Source: Phoronis australis (lineage: Eukaryota > Phoronida > Phoronidae). Taken from it: a stretch of 64,000 nt of DNA. Below, one piece after another: positions 58,301 to 64,000 of this stretch. Where the stretch lies: positions 1 through 64,000 of the forward strand of contig NMRA01000805.1 of assembly GCA_002633005.1 (NCBI GenBank), read 5' to 3'. The notes under the pieces are model-generated. The model was not told the origin of the DNA and ran no database searches. It saw only the letters and a list, made by a program, of their open reading frames with translations. Numbering within the stretch: the stretch's first letter is position 1; every line of letters starts with the position of its first letter. The position numbers were made by a program, and so were the translations under genes.

Positions 58301-59454
58301 AACATTTCTCTGCGTCAACAGATAGTGAGAATACGAGCGCTTATTTATGACGACAATATTTGATGTTACGTCCCACTACTGACCTGGCCACTCAGCCTAC
58401 GGTTGATCCGACTGAGATTGTATGTTAAAATGTCTTTGCATTCGTATATGGTTGTCAGAAAACCATTTTGTACCTCTTCTAGGAACCTAAACCCGTCAGT
58501 TGTACACACTTAACGTGGAGAATATTGTACATTTAAGCTCGGTCAAACACCACCGATTTCCCAGGCGCCATCTCTTGCAGCACTAGGAATGAGAGTCATG
58601 CGCGCACCAGGTGGGTGGTGCATTTGGCGAAGTGAGTCCGAGAAAACGAGTCAAAAGTCCACAGGAATTCGGCACGAATGCACAATTCATAGGTCTGAAC
58701 GTAGTAGCCCGTTTTTTTTAATACCCATTTTTTCCAGTAAAAGGTCCACGTACTGTAAAATTCGAGCCCCCCATAATTTAAGCTGGGTTCGCGCATGAGT
58801 GTAGTACTGAGTGTAGCATGTGACACATGTGCCCCCCCAAGGATGTCATCAACTAGATTTTGAGAAATGATATGTTTGAGAAATGATATGCCTATCGTGT
58901 TTTCATCAAAACCACTATTCGTGCACTTTGTTGCATAATCGATTGAATTCAGCGTTTATCTATTGTTTTTCCAGAAGCCATGACAACGGGGAACCAGTAT
59001 TATCTCTCGCCCAATAACGTGGTAAAGAAATCGTCAGATGACAACCTACGCACACTATCACTACCTCCAATGCCCTCTTCGTCGTTAGCTGCGTCTTATT
59101 CAGAGCTGACGAGACGTTGGAAAAAGCCTCCCGTGTCAGGGAGTCGCAGTAGCAGTCACACAACTATCAAACGGAGCAAAAGTTGCGACACGGACAGAAT
59201 CGTGCGAACAATAAACCTCAAACTGGAAATTAAACCGTCTGACATTCGCCAGCTGAACTGCGGTGATGGGAAAAAGATGAAGTCCGTGCTCTCGCGAGAT
59301 CGTTCCCCAAAAGTAAGTGTGGAGGCTTTGGATTTGGCGAAATCCAAAGCATTACAGACTCGAGAGAAGGAAAGGAAGAAAGTGTCTTTTGCAATTTGAT
59401 CATCGGACTTCCTTTTTGTATAAGTCTTCATGGTCATCGCGCAAGTGCAATAAA
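52286..59454 (+). CDS. unrecognised gene with C-terminal PP1-docking motif
   Basis: Three exons are proposed: a 63-bp leader exon (52286-52348, acceptor ctctgtttcag, donor GTAAGC), a coding exon (55589-55766, start ATG at 55601, phase 1 donor GGTAAT) and a terminal exon (58975-59399, acceptor attgtttttccag). The joined protein is about 196 aa, starting MPSMTLIPSN. It is Ser-, Lys- and Arg-rich and probably largely disordered. Visible motifs are RSKSCD (about 122-127, a basophilic-kinase or 14-3-3-type site) and a C-terminal KKVSFAI (about 190-196), a canonical RVxF protein phosphatase 1 docking motif. The RVSF of PPP1R3 glycogen-targeting subunits is similar, but no carbohydrate-binding domain follows. 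No family was recognised; a PP1 regulator is inference. The last intron is inflated by an assembly duplication. A cryptic donor AAA|GTAAGT lies inside the last exon at 59313. Confidence 0.6.
52349..55470. other. intron 1 of the PP1-motif gene
   Basis: No further exon is confident. An open frame at 55155-55346 (63 codons) is protein-like in composition but lacks splice sites that fit. Confidence 0.35.
55471..55495. repeat. perfect 12-bp palindrome with one-base centre
   Basis: CCGTCTCGAAGG, G, CCTTCGAGACGG lies 94 bp upstream of the coding exon at 55589. Confidence 0.85.
57475..58538. repeat. duplicated segment at a single-N join, probable allelic overlap
   Basis: 57475-57911 is repeated at 58103-58538, with N at 58102. 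The first copy has about 190 extra bases (57912-58101) before the join that are absent after the second copy. They may be a haplotype-specific insertion or a mis-joined contig end. The shared part has only scattered differences. Confidence 0.8.
58594..58800. mobile_element. MITE family A, copy 2
   Basis: The ends AGTCATGCGCGCACC and GGTTCGCGCATGAGT are inverted repeats. The core GAATGCACAATTCATAG is shared with copy 1. Confidence 0.55.
59449..59454 (+). promoter_or_regulatory. poly(A) signal of the PP1-motif gene
   Basis: AATAAA lies 50 bp after the stop codon and is followed by an A-rich run. Confidence 0.6.
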
Positions 59455-61259
59455 AAAAATAATTTTCAAAGCGACAGACAGAAAAATCAATCCTCTAGTG
59501 GAGACACCAAAGCGACGAATTCGCGAGCGTTACCAATTGGTATTTTGAGATGTTGCACCTAGCACTCTTATACCAGGTCTTGGCATATGTAAGATTACGC
59601 CGTCAGAGGTGAAACGATACCGCCTTGTCACCACGAGTGTGCCGTCGTCGTGTGCTGGCCCTTGGTCGGGTTGCCGCCTGAGGCCACGGACTCCTCCCCC
59701 AGCTATGCCAAAAGTCTTGTCTCGTCCCTACGTACTCTACCAGAAGCTATGTATTTAAATAGACCGCATAAAGATTATGAGGGCGGACACCACTATGGGC
59801 CACTTGGACCGCGGTATCCGATCAAGTAGCCCCGAGGAATGTTACGTTGTCAGAAATCATTAATTTAGTGTGTCTAACGCATCGAGTACGCCTGTACGTG
59901 TAAACTTACAAAACTGTTACGCAATCACGTGTATGATCGAAACTTGATAGCTATATTTTTCACTATTCCTATTCTTAATTGCTGTGAATACAAATTGATA
60001 TTAGTCACTCGATACACTGGTGAATCTCTTAACCTTACGTACATTGGCACGCCACACGCGCACGCACTCATGCACACACACGCCCATGTTAAGTCAGTTC
60101 ATTTCTTACTCGGGACTTTGGTCTACACGGGTTCTATATGGGAGACTGTTGCGAAGTAGCAACAACCGGTGAACATTGCGTGTGGAATAATTTTTTTTTC
60201 ATTGACCTACTATTGACTTCATGACAGTGTTTTGTGGTCTATGGTCGTTCTTAAGGTGTTGAAAAGAGAAGTTATCTCTCCGCAATTTCTACCTGGATAC
60301 GTTCAGTTGTCAGCCAGTAAACAATACAAGCCATTCGGTCCACTGCAGCCACACACACACACGGGTAGGTTTAACCATCCTAAAAAGAAATTGTGGTCAC
60401 AGAAATTGAGGATTTTGAATCAATTTTACTAGTTTCCTAGTCTCGCTGGTTTGTGAAACATACTGGAGATGTAAAAGATATACGGTACTTCCGCTCATTT
60501 GTCCACCTGCAATTGACTCTGGGCCATATTAGTTTGACCGGAGTTGCATTGTGACTCTCCACGGACTTATTACGGTGAATTCTTTCACACGGCGGTATGT
60601 GACTGTATGACACAAACGAGTTTAATTGCATTGTAAAACAAATGGACTCTGTGAGAGTTTCTGTGTGTATGACCGTGTGTTGCTTGTTCGATGTAGACGT
60701 GTTCATAGCCCAAGGGACACTTACACATATGTTCGAAAAGTAAAAGATTTAACCATGATTTAGAAACCGCCGTCGACTGGAGTTGACAAACCAAACGGGA
60801 GGTTTTTCTAACGAGTCGACAGTAAAATGCGCATTTCTCTTTTAGACAATAAATGTCGGAAATAGCACTTGCTCAATTAGGGCCATCCGTGCGTGAATAT
60901 TGTATTTTTGTTTTGACGTGGGATCTAGGAGTTCATTTTCAAGTTGCTAGACTACGGCAGCAGGTTTTCGAATAGCTGACTTTCGAAATCGCTGCACCAT
61001 ATTGAAATTCACTATCCCGCCAGACGGCGAGAAGATATTTGGTGGACACTGAGGCGTTCAGGCTAAAATTTCGATGACATCGTATTCGAACAAGAGCGCC
61101 TGATAAACATTTTGTAAATTCATAGTATGCAGTCGCTGTTAGCGCCCCATCCTGGGGCCCTTCAATCGCTACATAAGCTTGATTCTAGTTGTGCCACGAT
61201 CACACACGCGTGCGACGTGGGTTCGTGGTGTGAGTATTTCAGTGACGTAAGGTTATCCC
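59455..61259. other. non-coding spacer
   Basis: No gene recognised. Short CACACA and CACACAC runs lie near 60060 and 60355. Confidence 0.35.
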
Positions 61260-62260
61260 TACCAGAATGGCCTCTGCTTTTGGTGTGAGCCTGCCACCAA
61301 ACAGGAAAGGCCTGGATGGTCGCGGGTTTCGTTTTACCACTATTTCTCAGTGTCCCGCTCCAGACTGTGTCGGGATCAATGGCGTCTCATTATTCTAGAC
61401 AGTGTCAATTTGAAATGTCCTCTGAACTAGTAAAAACGGGCACAGAACAGTTCTCACTGTGGCTTGCATATCAGAACACACAGGCACGTCGATGGACTCC
61501 GACTCAGTCACCCTTTCTTCACTCTGTCAAAAACTGTATGCACAGAATAACAAGTTTTAAGGCATTTCACATCACAAGCCCTACATTGAGATGAGCTCAG
61601 AAACGTCATTCTCTTGTGTATTTTGACCCTTTCACTCCTACTGAAAAGCAAGGTAGGCTAGGAAAAGGGCAAAAAAACACAAGTCGGCACTTTTCACCCC
61701 AAAACCACCACTTCCCAGTCGATGCACGACACACGACAACATCAGATTCTGAAATTTCCTACCGATTCAAAAAATGTGGTTCAAAAGTATTGTAAATCAA
61801 CTAATAGTTTCTTTTTTTTCCAATTCTGGCTTGTTTGAAGGCTACCTGAAATTGCAGCCGATTTCTCAGTCGCTACCCAGTAATGAACACATGCAACTGG
61901 GGGCCACCATCTTGAAGAAGTGTGCACCTACAGTCGAGGAAGTGGTCTTTTCTCAAATAGCACATCCACTGAGCCTACATGCAACACCTACCTAAAACTG
62001 CCCCCAAGCTAGACCAATCCTTAGATTTTAATATTTTGGCACTGCAAATTGGCCGTGGCCGCAGTTCAGTGTTCAGTGCCACCAAAGGTATGCCCACCTT
62101 ACCAAGGACGGGCTTTACCGCTCGCTGGGGGATTGAGTGGGCTGAACACTGGGAGCTGTTATCCCAGGGATATGATTCGACCGCTTTTGTTCGCAGAATT
62201 ATGATACGTGTTTGACAACAAATCGGTAAGATCTTCAGGCTTTCTCGATGATGTTCAACT
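61260..62260 (-). repeat. dispersed repeat family C, inverted copy
   Basis: About 61460-62090 matches 22930-23590 in inverse orientation. Shared words include CCATCTTGAAGAAG, CTTGTTTGAAGGCTACCTG and AATATTTTGGCACTGCAAAT. Non-coding; open frames in both copies disagree. Confidence 0.6.
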
Positions 62261-62987
62261 AGTTCAACCAATGCAACAGCTCGTGTGTATTAGCTCATGT
62301 TGATTGTTTAAGGCAGGTGGATACACAAACAATTAGTTTTGACTGTTTTTTACATTTTTATGTTAACCTAATCTTTAATACTTGATGCACAGTATATTGA
62401 AGACAAATAAAATCATTCTGAAAATCCAAAGTTGTTTTTTAAATTGCATTTGATCAAGCTTCAGTAAATCCTATGACTTGACTGCTCACCAGCTCAGTGA
62501 CTGGTATGTGGGGCGGAGCTTATACAAGGACACTACCTCTAATCTAACCTGTCAACAAACATTGCGAAAAGTAAGAAATACGATATTTAAAAAAACGGAC
62601 TACAATAAAAACTCTTTTTTCGATTTTTGTCACTTTCAGAGTCATGTCTAAGTAGTTACTTATTTACATGTAGATAGGAACCTGGAGATTTGACCAGTGT
62701 ATACACCACCCTTAATACAACCACATTTTTGCTCAGTCGTGGTAATTTGTCAGGTGTCTTAGGCGCTTAATCTCGGTGCCATGGCATTTAACTTACTAAA
62801 AGGACTGATTGGCATGATGTATGTCTCCTGGGAGTGATATTGGTCCTAGATGTTTCAAAACAATTGGTTAAAAGTTCTGCAGCTTCTAATTACCTTTGAC
62901 AACATTTACCTTGTGTGATAAAAAGAATTCAAATTTTGCCTCATTACTTAGGTTACATTTGGGATTGTTGTCTATAATGAAACATTA
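62261..62987. other. AT-rich spacer
   Basis: The stretch TCTCCTGGGAGTGATATTGGTCC at about 62824 is weakly similar, in inverse, to 6585-6630. No gene. Confidence 0.3.
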
Positions 62988-63260
62988 TCAGTATGCGCGC
63001 ACATAGCTTTTAATATGGGAGGACTCGCATTTCTGGCGATGTGGACCTTTTGCTGACAAAAGAGCGGGAGGAGTAAAATAAAACAAAAAAAACGGGGTAC
63101 CACCTTCACTGTGCGTCTGTGCCTTTTTAGTGGTCTTTTGTCTCGTTTTCTCAGACTTTTTTCCTCTGAGGAGGACCTTTTTGCCCACTTCGCGAAATGG
63201 GGTGACTCGTTCGTTCGAGTCCCCCGAGCCCCCCCCCCCTCCCTGGGTGCGCGCATTATC
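62988..63260 (-). mobile_element. MITE family A, copy 3
   Basis: The ends TATGCGCGCACATAGC and GGGTGCGCGCATTATC are inverted repeats. The interior in inverse orientation carries GCGAAGTGGGCAAAA and AAAACGAGACAAAAG, as in copy 1. Confidence 0.55.
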
Positions 63261-63368
63261 AACACAATCACAAAAACCGTCTGCGATAGTCTCTGAAAGT
63301 ATGGCATTCACAAAGAACCACATGATTCAGTGTTGTTAGGTCTTTACAAGCTCGAACCAACATACCGG

Positions 63369-63506
63369 GGTAGAGTTCAGTAACGCTAGGACCTCGCTAA
63401 ATTCTAGCCAAAATCGCGTGTTTACATTTAAAATACACGGCAATATTACACGTAATCTCGACAAGTTTTGCTTTTTAGAGAAGTCCGAGGAATACTGAAC
63501 TCTACC
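63369..63506. mobile_element. MITE family B, copy 3
   Basis: The best-preserved copy: GGTAGAGTTCAGTAACGCT at the left and AATACTGAACTCTACC at the right, with AAAATACACGGCAATATTAC in the core. Confidence 0.7.
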
Positions 63507-64000
63507 CAGGTTTGTGGTTCAAGCACTGAACAAGTCCTGACGTTAACGGCATAAGCAGCTCCACCTGTTAGCGGTAAAACCCTTGGTCGGGTGGGCGTAT
63601 CCAGTTTTATTACGTGTCGTCTTATTGATGACATTCACGTGGCTACCCTTTTAGTGTTTTTATTGATACATTCTTAAGGAACCGCTCACGGAGAGAGGGT
63701 CCAATGTTGGAATCGATTACTTCTATTTCCCTGTTCTTTAGTGAAATCGTGCAACCGGCTTTCATGTTGAGGAAGGTCACTGCCTCCATCGCTGTGTGAC
63801 CACACGGCGGTGGAATGAACTGCAACTTTTCTCCAAGCTTAATGATGTTTAGCCTTTCATCTTAACGTGTCCAATCACCCTGTACATGTAAATATGACAC
63901 TGCCAGGTATTCACGAGAAGAAGTTGAGATTCCAAATTTATAAAAAACACAAAACATTCGTGCACAGCACGGCAGTATCAGGACATTCGACCAAAACAAC
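63507..64000. other. right-edge spacer
   Basis: No supported gene or repeat recognised. Confidence 0.3.

Larger units (their letters stand above)
55767..58974. other. intron 2 of the PP1-motif gene
   Basis: The segment 56100-56480 is AT-rich and resembles the 3' end of an old retroelement. The region 57475-58538 is the allelic duplication, and a MITE family A copy lies at 58594-58800. Confidence 0.4.

Noticed and set aside
58668-58684. GAATTCGGCACGA, identical to a cDNA-library adaptor
   Set aside because: The surrounding words are shared with the MITE copy at 5881-6092 in the same order, so it is inherited sequence and not vector.

Overview
This is a window of an animal nuclear genome, not a prokaryote. 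The evidence is spliced genes with GT-AG introns and vertebrate-like exon phases, (CA)n and (GT)n microsatellites, several MITE families, degenerate non-LTR reverse transcriptases and a decayed THAP-type transposon. A single-copy-looking AP-3 sigma gene, CTCF-like motifs and apparently high heterozygosity (three unmerged allelic overlaps) suit a marine invertebrate, perhaps a non-vertebrate deuterostome such as an amphioxus, hemichordate or echinoderm. That placement is inference; no marker here fixes the species.

Four gene models can be supported. (1) Minus strand, left edge: the 5' part of an unrecognised gene (start exon 7805-7865, next visible exon 632-749, rest off the window). (2) Minus strand, 19476-21198: a two-exon gene for a fused dihydroneopterin aldolase/HPPK (FolB-FolK), two folate-biosynthesis steps that animals are normally said to lack. 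(3) Plus strand, 30808-43778: a complete six-exon AP-3 complex sigma subunit gene (191 aa). (4) Plus strand, 52286-59454: a previously unrecognised gene of about 196 aa with a 5' leader exon, two coding exons, a C-terminal KKVSF PP1-docking motif and a poly(A) signal. Weaker exon candidates lie at 6421-7227 and 26570-26830, and a broken C2H2 zinc-finger relic at 4906-5119.

Layout: 1-7.9 kb, the left gene with a Kolobok-like THAP element (1097-2385), a fold-back and MITEs in its intron. 8.5-10.7 kb, an array of a repeat carrying CTAGTGGC motifs about every 150 bp. 10.7-18.7 kb, repeats, MITEs and a 343-bp CA tract. 18.7-21.2 kb, a LINE fragment and the FolB-FolK gene. 22-27 kb, a dispersed repeat family and LINE relics. 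29.2-44.8 kb, the AP3S locus. 44.8-52 kb, mostly featureless with an 848-N gap. 52-59.5 kb, the PP1-motif gene. 59.5-64 kb, an inverted copy of the 22-23.7 kb repeat and MITEs.

Important caveat: three single-N contig joins (29929, 41453, 58102) are each followed by a near-identical copy of the sequence before them. They look like two haplotypes placed end to end, so intron lengths and upstream distances in genes 3 and 4 are inflated. The four genes show no operon-like or functional link; the window is an ordinary gene-sparse, repeat-rich animal locus apart from the folate fusion gene, the CTCF-like repeat array and the tandemly repeated splice acceptor of AP3S.
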